Assembly: GCA_013397435.1 (NCBI GenBank)
Contig: VZRG01000006.1
Location: forward strand, 930,001-994,000
Length of the DNA stretch: 64,000 nt
Origin: Erythrocercus mccallii
Taxonomy: Eukaryota > Chordata > Aves > Passeriformes > Dicruridae
Direction of reading: 5' to 3'
Part shown: piece by piece, positions 36,401-49,318 of the stretch
Position numbering within the stretch: the first letter of the stretch is position 1
Layout: every line of letters starts with the position of its first letter
The notes under the pieces: model-generated
Told to the model about the DNA's origin: nothing
The model's input: the letters and a program-made list of their open reading frames with translations, nothing else
Databases searched by the model: none
Position numbers and translations under genes: made by a program

Positions 36401-39400
36401 GCAAAATCAAGATCAAAATCAAAATCTATAAAATTGAATTCCCATCCTTATCCCAATAAATCCTCTAAAATATAAACTAAGATCTTAAAATCGAAGGGAT
36501 TGTTCCAATGCGGAATACAATCTGAATTTTGTTAGATTAATTTAAAATCAACAAGCAATCCTTACTTTGCAGTACTTACTAATATTTCATAATGTAAGTT
36601 CCCATGATTTTTTTTTCTTCAGTTCACATTTTTTTAGTTCTGAACTGAGATTAAAAGTACTGTTAAAGAAACATCACACAAAATACCACTGTATAACAGA
36701 CAACTATTTATATTTTATAGATTAAGTGTCACTTCTTATTCCTGTAGGAAAATTCATTATGAATAGAGGAATTTGGTAATTGTTAGCAGCATTTTCCTAC
36801 ATTTGAACTTTGTGGGTTTTTGTTTTCTCTTTTAAATCCTGGATGACTAAGATTAAATATGTAATTCAGACAGCCACAAGAGGGGATCTCCCATTAGTAG
36901 TATTTCTACCTTCACATGTTCACTCTAAAATCCCCAACCAAAGAGCAATAATGCAAAGATATCCTCTTTTTTCCATAAACCTCTCCTTTTTGATACTTCA
37001 AAATACTTTATTAATACAGGCCAGCTCATGCATTCATAGGTTCTTTAATAAAAAGATGAAACACTATCCAGAGCCTTATGTGTAAAGCCACAGATAGTCT
37101 TCTCAGTTCTGGTTCTCACAGCAACGCCAGCATGAGAGAATCAGCAGGGGCCTTGAGTCATTTGACAACTGAAGTAACCAACTAGATACTATTTCTGACT
37201 ATAATCCAAATGACCCAGAAGAAAATCCTGGACAAATTTTAGGTCAATGGTGACAATCATACTGACTTGAAAGAAGGTAGAGAATTTGCTGAGGAATTCA
37301 TATTCTTTCATGACAATACAACCTATGTATTTGTGGAAAAAGATATAGTTGGAAAAGAAGTAGATTCCTAAATCATATCATGAGGAAAATACCTGTTCTT
37401 GCTTATATTCGTGCAATGTCTCTTCTACAGTTTCAGTCTACAGAAGGAAAATGTGCCCTGATTTGTAACAAAACAATTTTAAAATATTCTAAATATGATC
37501 CAGGCAATTCTGCAAATGTTAGTAAGAAAGCTGAGTGATGCTTTGAAGTTGCTCATGCTGTTGCACTGCTTTCAGGCATCCCTCCCTTTCTGCCATCCTT
37601 CCAATGGCATTTACAATTCTAGACACTATTTTAGTGGCAGCTCCTTCCTTTCTACATTTTCTTCAATGTACCATGACACAGTACAAGAATGGAAGAAAAA
37701 TCCCACTGATTTTCAGTGTTTTGCTTTTTTTTTTTTCAGTAAAAACATATATGTGAAGAAATCAATTATAGCCAAGCTCAAGAATCACAGTAGGGAAGAA
37801 CTCATTGTCACCTAAAACCTTCACACGTACAGTTCATTTGTCCTTGACCACAGAGAGATCTTTCTAGGCTGTTCCAGTGTCTGCAACAAGGCTTTAAATT
37901 CAAACAACTTTTATTTTAAATCTATTAGAAAAAAAATCTCCTCACATTTAGAGTTCTTAAATTTCACTTTCAAATTATCATAGAAATTATGAAAAGGATT
38001 TGAGAAGGATCCTTTTTGAGGAAATTTGGATTAATCTGTTGCTTAAACAGTGAACGCTGGACCTATTCTTTATATCCTTGTAAAGCAAGATGGAAGGTAA
38101 CACTTTATCAACTACTAAATATCAGTCTCTTTTCACTGCCTCCTTTCTATAAACATCTTTATTTTACACAAATATTGACCTTAAATGAGACTTATTTTTA
38201 TTTCTTCACATACAATCATTCAACAAATAACTCTTTAATCAAAACTGTATTCAAATGGGCAGCTGAAATCTCTGTTTCTAAAGAATGAGTAATTTAATAT
38301 TGGTGGGATTTTGCTTTTCCAAAAGCTGTGAACAAAACACAATTCATTTTAGATTTAGATTCTCAATTTTGGTGTTTCATTACTTGTTCTTTCCCATTAA
38401 ACTGAAGCCTATATTGAATTTTCTCAAGGCTTTTCAGGCTCTGGTCTCCCCTGACTACTGTCTGTGACTACGGGTGGCAAAGGCTAAACCCATATTAAAG
38501 GCATCTGGGTTGGTTGGACATCAGGTAGGCATCAGTGAAACACAATGAAACACTCTGTTCTTAACAGAGTAATTCCAAAAAGCTCTCAAATGACTGATAT
38601 ATGTAGCTTCCTTTATGGGCCCCAACATCTTTCTAAAGCTCATCCATAGAGGAGCTGCTACCCGTTTGTTTTGGTTTTTTTTTCAAGCAGTATTCTTTCC
38701 CCACTCCTGTCTTCCCTGTAGTCAATGTTCTCATTCATGCCAAAATAACAGTCATTTTCCTTTTTCATGTTTGCTGGGACTGCTTCCATTTGTTCATTTC
38801 ATCCTACACTTCTTCATTGCTGTTAGTTGTCCTTTTATCCTCTCTTCTAACTAAAAATTGTCTCAAGCCAAAACCACAGACACATATGTGAGCAACTTCA
38901 AACCAGTCCTGGGGTCCCCAAAGTCTTAATCCAAATCCAGTTTTTGCAGCTTGAGCCATCTCTAATTCCTAATTGCTCCTGTCATCTCTTTCTCACAGCC
39001 CTGGCTGTAAGCCACAATGTTTTTTGCTGCATTCTGTGCTTGGAAGTAAAATTACAATGCCCTCTCTCTCTCTTCAGTCTTAAAACCATATTTATTTTCT
39101 AAATGCTTCCTTCCACCAACTTTTTTGCCGAAAATTTTGTATATAAGCTGTTGTCAGCATTTTGGCTATAAAGCAAACAAGCACTCATGACATGTAGCAA
39201 AAGCCACAAGCAGCACGCTGCCTTGTGGCCATTCCCCAAAGAGAGGACACCTACATTTTTTATATGGTCCAAGGACTTGGATTTGGAAAACATTTTTTCC
39301 TAATTAGTATTTCTTGTAAATTAAATAAACAGTCCTCAGCACAGGAATTAAAAACCTGTGTGAGAATCCAAACCACAAAGCTATAAAGACCTATAACTCA

Positions 39401-41950
39401 TGATCTCTTTTTAGTGTTCTGAGATTGCAAACAGCCCCAGCTTCAGAAACAGAACAGCCACCAAAACCCAGAATAGCCAAGTGTTTTGGGCTCCCTGCTA
39501 GGAGGTGGGAAAACAGTTTTTTTTATGAGCCTCAAGAAAGACAGAAAACTGAAAATAGGGTTTTGATATTTTCTGTTAGTATTCTGGCCATCAAGATGGT
39601 GATTTAACAGTAGCATCAGGAATAAATTCCCTCATTGGGTTTTAAAGGAAAGCACTGAGCACCACTGCACCCTACATGGAGGGCAATGTCATATGCCTGT
39701 GAGAAAAACCATTTGAGAATATCTACTGGATTAACCTTTCAAGACCCCTACTTTTGCACATTTTTTCTCATATAGATTGCCTTATTAATTTCAAAATACA
39801 TATAGCAGGGAAAATACAGCTTTACATGTAAAATTTCCACTGATTTTAATATAGTTTCTAACTGAAGGAAAGAATTTCTAGTTTCTTCAGTGAACTTTTG
39901 CCTAGAAATAAGACAAAAGGCTTTCATTACAATATGAAAATAATTGTACTGTGTTTTTGGGGTTTTTTAAATTTCATTTTGATCTTTAACTTTTCTTCAG
40001 GGCTCTACTATGACTTGGAAAACAAAGGTGATAATACAATAGTTTTCAGGAGGTCTCTCACCCAACTGTTTTATAAGGCTGAGGCCAGACTGTAGATACT
40101 GGAAGCTGCATGGGGCGTAAGCTTACGTGACCAACAAAGCCAGATGTGAATCCTCAGAACACTGACACATCAGCTCAGGAAATGCCAAAGGATAAAGGTT
40201 CATAAAAGTTGCATTTCTGAAACAGTCAACTGTAACTTAGGAATACTTTTTTCAAAATAGTAACATATTTACCAGGGGAAAAGAACAGTTCTAGTATGCT
40301 ACACATGATTCATACGTTATCTAATAATTGGAGAAGTGTAGGAAACACAGTTTAGTTTAAAAAAAAACAAACCACAAACCAAAACAAAACCCAAACCAAC
40401 ACAGGCAAAAAATCCAAAGCAACAGCTCCTTATTTAATGGAGTAACTAAAAACTTGGAAGCTAAGCAATCTGTGTTCACAAAGGAGAAAGTCAGAGCTTT
40501 TATCAAGCTTTGATAAAGTCCCCTTTATCAAAGATTATCAGTAAGTCTAGATACAAAGACATGAATTACTCCTGTATTTCACAGGTGAGACTTCCAACAT
40601 GGGTATGACTCAATGGGTGCCTGACCCTAAACAAACAGTGATCCTGCCAAGTTTTTCTGTCTCTGGAGAGCCTCATTAGACATTGCCCAAAATATCAAAA
40701 TAACTGTGCCTTTTTACAGTGGAATAATTTTGATAATTTAACTACCTTATACTGGAATTACAATACATAAGATAGAGTAAGATAAATTACATCAGGAGGT
40801 ACAGAATATTCTTACTCAACTTTTGGATTTCAAAAATTGACAAATTGATTAGACCAGGCTGAATCTCCAAGACATTAGAAGTGGCCTAAGTTATGAACAG
40901 ACAAGGAGAGTAGATTCTGAATCATTGGTGATTCAGACAGAAAACACAGTATAAAAATTTGTTTGATAAGAATTCTAAGTGAAGGTGGAGAATCCCTCTT
41001 TGGGCAGCAGCTACTCATAAATAAAGTTTCATGTCAGATCTCTTACCTCTTCCCCGCCACCCATCCCTATATTAAAAGCATGTCTCAACAAAACTGATTC
41101 TACCATCTGCCTTAGCCACAGTGTTACCAAAAAGTCTACAAGAATTGCTTTGAGCAAGTTTTCAAGGAGTGTTCAAGAGTTTTCCCTTCCTCATTGTCCT
41201 TTTTCCTCTCATTTAAGACATCTAATTATCAGTAAAATAGAGCTGTCAGAGCTGTCACCAAAGTTGATGATCTGAGCTTTGTAGACACGTTGCAATAAGC
41301 TCTAAAATGCTAAACAAGAGCATCTCAAAGTGAGCATCCAATAACTGTACACCTTAATGTTACTTTGATTCAATTCCTTGTCTCTCAAGTGGTTAACCAT
41401 CTTGTAGCTGATCCATGAAAAGAAATTAATTGCCTGTGGACTGCTTTGATATGGAGTGCTGAATAACACAGAGAGACCCATGACGAAATTAATAATTCTA
41501 TCTTCAGCACAAGAGTGAATAATGTGCAGGACCCAAGGCCTTGAGCTGCAAAGCAGTGAAGAGTTGTTAGCAGAGGACACTGAGAAGGGATTGTGTGTGT
41601 GCACCACATGATATTTGACACTCTCAAATGATAATGCAAATGTCCAGCATGGCCAAACTTATACTGTACATGAGATCCTCATGATTTTGTTGCCTCGCTT
41701 TTATAGTTCTTGATTTTTGTACATTTTAGTGCAATTTACAGTACATAAGACTTATACATATTCCAGTGGTAAGTAACACATTATTCTTCTTTCCTGTCCA
41801 GATTAAATATAAAGTGTTTATAGGAGACTCTCTTTGAAAGCTATGTTTTAAAAGCCAATGAATGAACAAGCGGTGGTCCTACACTGCTTGAAATATCTAT
41901 GTCCAGATTTTGGAAAGGAAAAGGAAGTAATAAATTTTGCTTGAACTCAC
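33429..41950 (-). other. HGF: HGF intron 7 (largest intron)
   Basis: An 8.5-kb intron between kringles 2 and 3. It is AT-rich and essentially unique. It contains an A/C-rich low-complexity tract at 40,353-40,420 and a 149-codon open frame on the HGF strand at 35,808-35,359 with no recognisable domain or splice context. No additional exon is supported. Confidence 0.8.
40353..40420. repeat. A/C-rich low-complexity tract
   Basis: Runs of A with scattered CC in intron 7, similar in style to the tract in intron 5. Confidence 0.7.
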
Positions 41951-42069
41951 CACACGTTTTAATTGCACAGAATTCCCAGGGGGTGTTAGGGTCAAGAGTG
42001 TAGCACCATGGTCTCAGCTTGCCATCAGGATTGCGGCAGTAATTATCATCAAAGCCCTTGTCAGGATAT
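41951..42069 (-). CDS. HGF: HGF exon 7: kringle 2, second half
   Basis: This 119-nt exon encodes residues 220-260 from ttgcag|A TAT to ACG TGT G|gtgagt. The peptide YPDKGFDDNYCRNPDGKLRP, then WCYTLDP and CAIKTC (Cys259), completes kringle 2. Mammalian NK2, a truncated HGF, ends after kringle 2 by intronic polyadenylation. Here read-through of the donor would add about 34 residues before a stop near 41,841, with no clear polyadenylation signal just after it, so I make no isoform claim. Confidence 0.97.
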
Positions 42070-45000
42070 CTGCAAACCACAATGAGAAACCTGTCAGGGA
42101 AGTCTTCCTGGCAACACTGCACTGCCTTCTACAAGGTGCTTAAAGGACAGATTTCAGCGGAGGCAAATAAGAACTGGTTCCTATTAACCTTGGGTCTGAT
42201 CCTGTAGGATGGATGCAAATACGCTTTTAACACTGTTAGAAAGTTAATAATCTATGAACACTCCCCAAATCTGCAGCAGAATCAGACCTCCACTGAGGGG
42301 ACTCCCTGCTGTGCTAATGCACAGGGTACCGGATAGGCTAACTTCACTAATTGCTAAACTCTTGCTCTTGTGTCTGTCAACTGATCACCAGATACTTAAG
42401 CCACTCATTTTTTTGAAACAGACCAATTAAATGTGGATTATCTAAATACTGCCTGCCATGCCAGACTCATTAAGAAAACAGGTTCTTCGGTGCAAGAGCC
42501 CTGGGTTCAAACTGGAAGCTATTTTGAGTAGCTATGCTAGTAATGATAGCTCCATTTTTGTAACAGAGCTCATTTTTGGTCATGCCCTCATTTCAAGCAT
42601 TGGGGTAAAGAAGGAGAAAAATAAGGAAATAACTTCCGTCTTACTTTATCTCATTAAGACTTGATAATATTGTGCTATTGTGCTATATTTAAATGTTTCC
42701 ACATTCCTACAGCCATCACTGCTGATCAGACAGACATCCAAGATATGTAGGGGTTTTTTGTATAAATACATATACTAACATCTGTAAACTTGAAGGAGAT
42801 AAATACATCCAGTTGTTTTTTTGGTTTTTTTTTCCTCTAGCGAATACAAATTGTCTTGGCCTTCCAGTTTTATTGAAATGTGTTTACAAAAGAAAAAAAA
42901 AAGTAGATTTGACTCTGAGGGAAACATGAAAAGTACGTAAGAGAACAATAAAGTTAACTACCTGGGAACCTGAATCCATTTACAACTGCAAGCAGATGTG
43001 CTTCACATAAGCAGACAAAAATATGATTTACAAGTGTATGCTTTTGCTAGGATGCTTTTTCTGTCAAATGATCAACCTAATTTTGACTCATTTGAAACAT
43101 AATCTCACATTTCTTAGGAAAAGCCAGGTTCCTTCAACTATACAAGGGACAAGGATAAGATTTAAGTAGAATTAAAAAAAAACAAACCCAAAATGACAAC
43201 AAAACCACCAAAGAGAAACCTCACCAAACTGAGAATTCAATGGCAGTCAAGAGCGTGTTAATTTCAGATCTAGAAGCAGTACCCTGTTTTCTGCCAGGTA
43301 TAAAACAAACTGTAAAGAACAAGTTGTGTCCAAGGATTTTCCAAAAATTAGTTAATGGGCTAATAAGAAAGCAGAAAACTATATGGGTTTGTCCTCCCAG
43401 TAGGTGCAGTGAGGAGCCTTGATGCTTGTGAAACATAGTCCATGTCAAATACCGTGGAAAGTGCATTTTACCACCCAAGAACCAAGGTGACTCCAGACAC
43501 GGCAATGTATCTGCAGTCACAGCTCACAAAAAGCATTCAAAATAGCTCTTGATGTAAAAAATCCATGTTCTAGAATAAAAATGTCTATCTTTGCACTAAA
43601 TGCTCCATCCTTCCTAAAATTATATGGTATGTTCCCACAGTATATCAAAAAGGAGGTAATTTACTAATTGAAACTTAGGTAGAGATGATCTTACAGGACC
43701 TTACAAGCTTTGAATGTCTTCATGGGATGGAGTATGCCTGTGAGCCATATCTTTCCAGCTACTAGATATTTTTGTCCTCTTCTAGAGCAAAACTAGACTT
43801 CCCAGTCAATGGTTCTTCCCCCAATATTCAGGGTGGCTTCTGCCTTCCTTCATACCTTCCCTCAGCAAGCAACAATTGCTACAAAATAGGACAACTAATA
43901 CCTTTAAGAAACAAATATTAGCAATAAGATAAATAACAGGGCTTCAAAATGTTCCACACAATTCAACAGGGAGCCCATGCAACATTCCCTGAGAGCTGTC
44001 TCTTTGTTGTGCACACTCCTCCTTCCACAGTACATTTGGGCACATGCCCCTTTTCTTAGACCTGAGAAAGAGCCTGAGGTGTCAGAGATCTTCCAGAACA
44101 CTACATATTTCTTCTTCCCCCTTGAAACAGCAGCAGCTGTACTTCACTGCCAGAACTGAAATGAAGCATCAGGGTACATATCTGGTGTAAAAATCAAGAC
44201 TTTATCTCAGCCTCTAGAGAAAAGGGAGGAGACTATTACCCAAAGAGATAAAATTTATTCTTTTTAAAGAGACAGATGCTGATCTCCAGCTCTTCTGGAA
44301 ATAAAACAAAACTTAGTATCTAAAGTTCTTCACCAATATTTCTTTTCCTCTTTTTTTTTTTTTTTTTTAAAGACATGTAGAACTGGAAACTTGATCTTTT
44401 ATAAAGCAAATTTTCATGCAAGAGACATAAACCAGGGTACTAATAAAAGGATATCTGCAGTTATTCACATCCTGTGATACACTTTAACCCTACTTTCCTC
44501 CACGTAATAAATATTTTCACAGGATATTTGAGTTTGAGCAGAAAAGGACAAAAACTTTTTTCCCCTTATGCTGTCCTATGCCCAAGACATTATCCTCAGT
44601 GGTCTTACCTCCATCCTGAGGCATAACTGTGCCCATGAGAAGTACAAAAGAGAAGTAAAACTTCAAAACACAATTCTGCATCCACTAATAGCTAAAAAAT
44701 GGGCCAGCAGGAGCTGTATGGGGGGATTCATTCTGCTCACTTGAATCACATCTAAGCAGACAGTAAGCATCCTCAGTAACTGATATCTGAGGGGAGTAAA
44801 TGTGGAACAATTCATTGAGGTGACAGAAAAGTGAGTTGTATTTACCCTGAGCTAAAAAACACTGTCCAACAGCAGGTAGACTGGTGCATTTGGAAAGGTT
44901 ACCATCTTTATTCCTTTTCTTCGTCATTGGAACTGATGAAGCCTTAAATGATGACCCCACATCTAAATGTGTCCAGATAATCTTTCCTGGTTTCCAGGTT

Positions 45001-46806
45001 ATTTACATTACACCTGGATGATATACTATAAGCGTCTCTAGAGGCTGATGTATCTTAATGGGTCATTTCTTCCAGACCTTTTCTCTTATTTTCAACTTAC
45101 ATGACTATGGAAAAAAATAACCCCAGCAAACCAAATCCTTCAACATTATAAAAATATAAGTAATACAACTTACTTTAATGAAAGTATAACTGCTTCTACT
45201 TTTAGTGACTGTTCACAGAGCTAATTAACATCAGTATATCAGAAATATGCTGGACAACATTACTCTTCTGAAAACCCATACAGGTTAGTTCAAACTGGAT
45301 GGGTTGATTTTTGATTAAAAAGAAAAGCATTTTATTACAGTCTCAAGAAGATGTTCTCAGAAGGAATTATTTCAAAGAGGAACATGATTGTAAGACTGTG
45401 GTTACTCTGAAAAGTCATTTTGCAAACCATCAGAAATTAATGGAAAAAAGAAATTTCCTCCTGACAGTAAAATTATTATTGTTTGTACCCAGGAGTTCTA
45501 TAAATGTTTCACTCCCAAGGAATAAAACTGTTTCTGTGACTTATTCTAGAATGCACAGTAAGTGCATGGCAAAACTCAGAAACAGATTATCTTCAGTCCC
45601 ACTCTGCTAATACAAAATATTTATTGTGGCAGAACAATGGGATAGCCTGCTATTATTCATGAAGCAGATCATCCAAGCCAAGGGAAAAAAACAGATTATA
45701 CCACATAAGCTCCAAACTGCAGATCCTCAATATTTTGCTGAATAATCAGGCTTTCTAAAATCTACCAGTACCCATATTTCTTAGAATAAAAATAATGTTT
45801 AGTTGGTGAAATACTTTAACATATAAAAAGATACTTTCAGTGGAAGGTCTTAATCATTCTGGTTTTGTTGATTCTTGCAGTCCTCATCTGGCAGTTTAAA
45901 TTTATTCAAAGCAATATATAAATTGATTTAATCCAAAATCCAGAATAAAACTACAAAGAAACTTTAGCCCAGTTTGAAATGAACAGAGACCCCCTTCTGT
46001 GTGGCCTAACCCCTGCCCACCCCCTCCCTCCCACAATACTTTCAGGAGTGTGTATTATAGATGACCCTTTGCAGTTGGGTGAATTTGGCCCTGTAGGACA
46101 AACCCTAACAGGGATGAAATTTGTCTTGCTATTTCTGACTCAACTTTTGGCAACGTGAATCAGTGCCTAAATTTAAAAAAAAGAAAAAAAAAAAGGTCTA
46201 ATAAAGAAAACCATGTTCATAAAATACTAAACAGAATGATTAAATCCTTTCCCAGGGTGGAAAAACAGATGTAGTGGGCAAACAGTTCAGTCAAACAAAT
46301 TTGATACTTAAATGTGATTATAATGGAAGGTCACCTACAGCTTTAACACTGTTCAATATTACAAAAAAGAGGATACTGTTATTTGACAATATTGGAAGTT
46401 TATATTCATTAATTGTGTTAAAAAATCTAACAAAAATTTATGACTTTAAATCATTATTTACTATGTGATTACTTTAAGGTATATAAGCTGACTGTAGCTG
46501 CCTATCAATATATACAGAAACATTCAGAGGTTATTTATTTACTTTCAACAAGCTAGGGAGGAATTTTTTATCAATTAAAGCAGTAGCAGCATTAGTACAG
46601 TAGTCAGGTATCGGATGTAACCAGAACCGCATCTCCATTTTGTCAGTAGACAGCCCACATCATTGGCCAGGAGCCCAAGCATCTAAAACTGGTGAACTCC
46701 ATAAATTTCAGTTGTGCTAATGCTAGTTTTGCTCAGCTCGTTCCAGAATGTGTGTAATTTTCAGATTCTGACCACATGGTCTTGCTTGGGGGGGAGGAGA
46801 GGTTAC
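42070..46806 (-). other. HGF: HGF intron 6
   Basis: A 4.7-kb intron splitting kringle 2. It has a T-run at 44,351-44,368 and A/C-rich low-complexity DNA near 43,170-43,210. I see nothing coding. Confidence 0.8.
44351..44368. repeat. Poly(T) run
   Basis: A homopolymer of about 18 T on the plus strand within intron 6. Confidence 0.85.
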
Positions 46807-46927
46807 CTCTCTGGACGAAATTTGTGCTTGTGTGGTCTCTGAAGATCCCAGCGCTGACACTCCTTGCCTGTCTCGGTGTGATCCATTGGCCCTCTGTAAC
46901 TCTCTCCATTGCAGGTCATGCATTCAA
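46807..46927 (-). CDS. HGF: HGF exon 6: kringle 2, first half
   Basis: This 121-nt exon encodes residues 180-220 from ttcctag|TT to CCA GAG AG|gtaacc. The peptide VECMTCNGESYRGPMDHTET, then CQRWD and HKHKFRPER, is kringle 2 starting at Cys182. Cys185 is an extra cysteine three residues on, as in the human VECMTC. A T/G-rich tract sits 50-220 nt upstream in the sense orientation, ahead of the polypyrimidine tract. Read-through in other frames explains the longer open frame there. Confidence 0.96.
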
Positions 46928-46979
46928 CTAGGAAAAATATAGACACTAGTTATTTATTACACTGATGGCTTATACCACA

Positions 46980-47143
46980 GAAAAAAAAAGGAAATAATAA
47001 GTTAAAAACCCAACAACAACAGCAACAAAAAAAAAACAAAACCAAAAACCAAAAACCAAAACCAAAAACCAAAAACAAACCAAAAAAGAGAAAAAAAGCA
47101 ACCAAAAAAACCCCAAAAAACCCTCAAAGAAATCAACAAAAAA
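46980..47143. repeat. A-rich CCAAAAA tract (GGTTTTT on HGF strand)
   Basis: About 160 bp of A with regularly spaced CC pairs, including roughly seven CCAAAAA or CCAAAA units. On the HGF strand this is a G/T-rich tract 50-220 nt upstream of the exon 6 acceptor. Confidence 0.75.
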
Positions 47144-47960
47144 CACTCCTTAATGTGTTCCTGCTCTTACATGATGATACCAACCTAAAGAGGTATTAAA
47201 AAAGGGTATATTTCTGTTGGGTTGGTATGTGTAATGCCCTTTGGAATATAATTGTATCAGTGCTAATCCAGACGCTTAAACGTTATATCACTTTATCGGG
47301 CGCTTACAGTTTTGAAGCAGGTAGGGAGCTACTAAAGGCATTTATGTTCCTATCAGTCTTTTGGTTAGTAAGAGAGAGAGACACACAGGTAGGAAATATT
47401 TTTTAAAGGTGATATTATCTAATTAAGCACCATTTATTTTTCTAAATCACTCTAAGCCACAGTGTAATTACAGGACAAGTTTACATGCAGAATATTTTTG
47501 GAATCCCGATTTCAGCGCAGTACAGTATATGTCCATCCCTTTCAGGTACGTATGATATTGTATCTTTTTGATGATAATCGGTTTTGGCAGCTTAAACTAA
47601 GATACATTTTCAGTCCTGGTTTGAGAAAGTGAGTAGGGGGCATGGAGGGAGAGTGGGCAAAAGTTACCAAAGGAATTTGAAAGCATTGTTGAAAAATATT
47701 TAGAATGAAAGGTCAGAAAACATAAAACAATTTCACCAGAATTAACTTAGACAAACTTCTCAAGTACTTCCTAATTAGAGTAATTGTAAGGAAGTATCAT
47801 TTAGAAAAGAATATTTTATGTAATTACAGATATCACAAAACGTCAGCTACCAAAGTCTTCATCCTAAAATGAGTTCCAGGTCAAATAACCCATTTAAAGT
47901 TCACATAACTTTATCTTTAAATGATAGATTTTAACAAATTTTCAAGCTCCATGTAAATTA

Positions 47961-48022
47961 TTCTATTCCTCCATCTCTTCCTCTCTCCCTCTCCATTTCC
48001 CTCTCTCCCTCACTTCCTTTCC
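47961..48022. repeat. Pyrimidine-rich CT tract
   Basis: About 60 bp of CTCCCTCT-type sequence on the plus strand within intron 5. Confidence 0.65.
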
Positions 48023-48721
48023 TAACGACAGCACAGTACTGCATGTGACACATTAGCAGAAAAATTAAAGGCATCCTATCTTGAAGATTTAAATAGGTTG
48101 ATTGACTGTAACTGAATTGGCTGATTAGCAAGATATAAAAGCTTACTTTGGAGGTTAACAGAACTTAAAAGTCAACAAATGCAATTGTGCATATAAAGTA
48201 TCTTTCAAATTCTGTGACTTGGAAGTCAAATGGGGTTGGATTTGCAAGGAGTTATACTTATTTACGGCATTTATTCAAAACACAAAATGCATGCTTATCT
48301 TAAGCTTTCATTTTTTAATCCAGTATCTATATTTTCATCAGAAAGAAGATGAAAAGCTGATTTTACCATGGAATGGCACTAGATGATTTTATCACATAGT
48401 AATACTGAAATTAATGGATTCAATACGGACTAGACAAGCAAAAAAAAAGGGTCACATTTGTGTGATCATTTGTGTGAACTTCATTGTTCAAGCTCCTCCG
48501 TAACCTGAAAAAAGCAGCTGAGCCTGAAACTTTCCAGCATACTGGAACATCACAAAATCCCCACTTCCTCTAAAATCTTCTTTTCTTGCTATGTGAGTTA
48601 CTCTCACTGAGAAATCACCCATTCTTTCTCTAAAGGCTGTGAGCAAGTGATCACTGGAAGCTCTATGCAGCTGCTGCCAGCAGAGCAGAGGCAGCATTCT
48701 GCAGAAGCTGTGCTGGGTTAC

Positions 48722-48864
48722 CTTCTGAGCAGAGGGGGATGTCACAGACTTCGTGGCGAATCTCTGGACTGGTGGTGAAACACCAGGGGCCTCCCTCTTC
48801 CCCTCGGGGGTTTCGGCAGTAGTTTTCCCTCAGGTCTTTTCCCCGATAGCTCGAAGGCAAAAAG
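48722..48864 (-). CDS. HGF: HGF exon 5: kringle 1, second half
   Basis: This 143-nt exon encodes residues 132-180. The acceptor actag|C completes Ser132 and is followed by FLPSSYRGKDLRENYCRNPR and the kringle end CDIPLC (Cys177). The exon ends TCA GAA G|gtaacc. After the first 15 nt a second AG is followed by a C, so use of that acceptor would remove exactly FLPSS while restoring the split serine. This is the arrangement behind the deleted (del5) HGF isoform of mammals. Confidence 0.97.
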
Positions 48865-49286
48865 CTAGTTTTAAAATGACAATCATTACAGTATAAGAGC
48901 ATGCAAATGTTGGGGTTAATCATACTATTTTTACAAACAGTTAGAAATAATCACATTTCTGCTTCCTTCTCCCTCCACCCTGCCTAAGCAAATGCACACA
49001 CCCAAATATCTGTCCGTACTCAAGTACACATCTTCAGTTGGGATTACTCAACCTAAATGGCCTAAATCTGGGACAATTTGTCTGGCCCATAGCGTGCTCT
49101 AGAGAGTTTTACTCCCATCCCTCAGCTCTCCAGAGCCAGCTATCTAGGGCAGAGCCAGAGGCAGTCACACACTCCCTGCCAGCCTGCACTGTATTCTCCT
49201 TCAGCCGCTCTGGGTGCATAGGAGTGGATGGGGTCTGTAGCCAGGTGAGCCTGTTTCTCCTGTGTGTGTTGGCACATACAACAGGT

Positions 49287-49318
49287 CTGAGCTGAGCTCA
49301 GAGCTGAGCTCAGAGCTC
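49287..49318. repeat. GCTGAGCTCAGA tandem repeat
   Basis: A 12-bp unit repeats about 2.5 times. The units are self-complementary (GAGCTC, TGAGCTCA), so the array is also an inverted repeat. Confidence 0.75.

Larger units (their letters stand above)
46928..48721 (-). other. HGF: HGF intron 5
   Basis: A 1.8-kb intron between kringles 1 and 2. In mammals the NK1 transcript arises by reading into an intron after kringle 1. Here read-through of exon 5 gives an open frame of about 20 residues ending near 48,663, without an evident nearby polyadenylation signal. The 3' part carries the T/G-rich tract (sense strand) at 46,980-47,143, and a CT-rich plus-strand run lies at 47,961-48,022. Confidence 0.75.
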
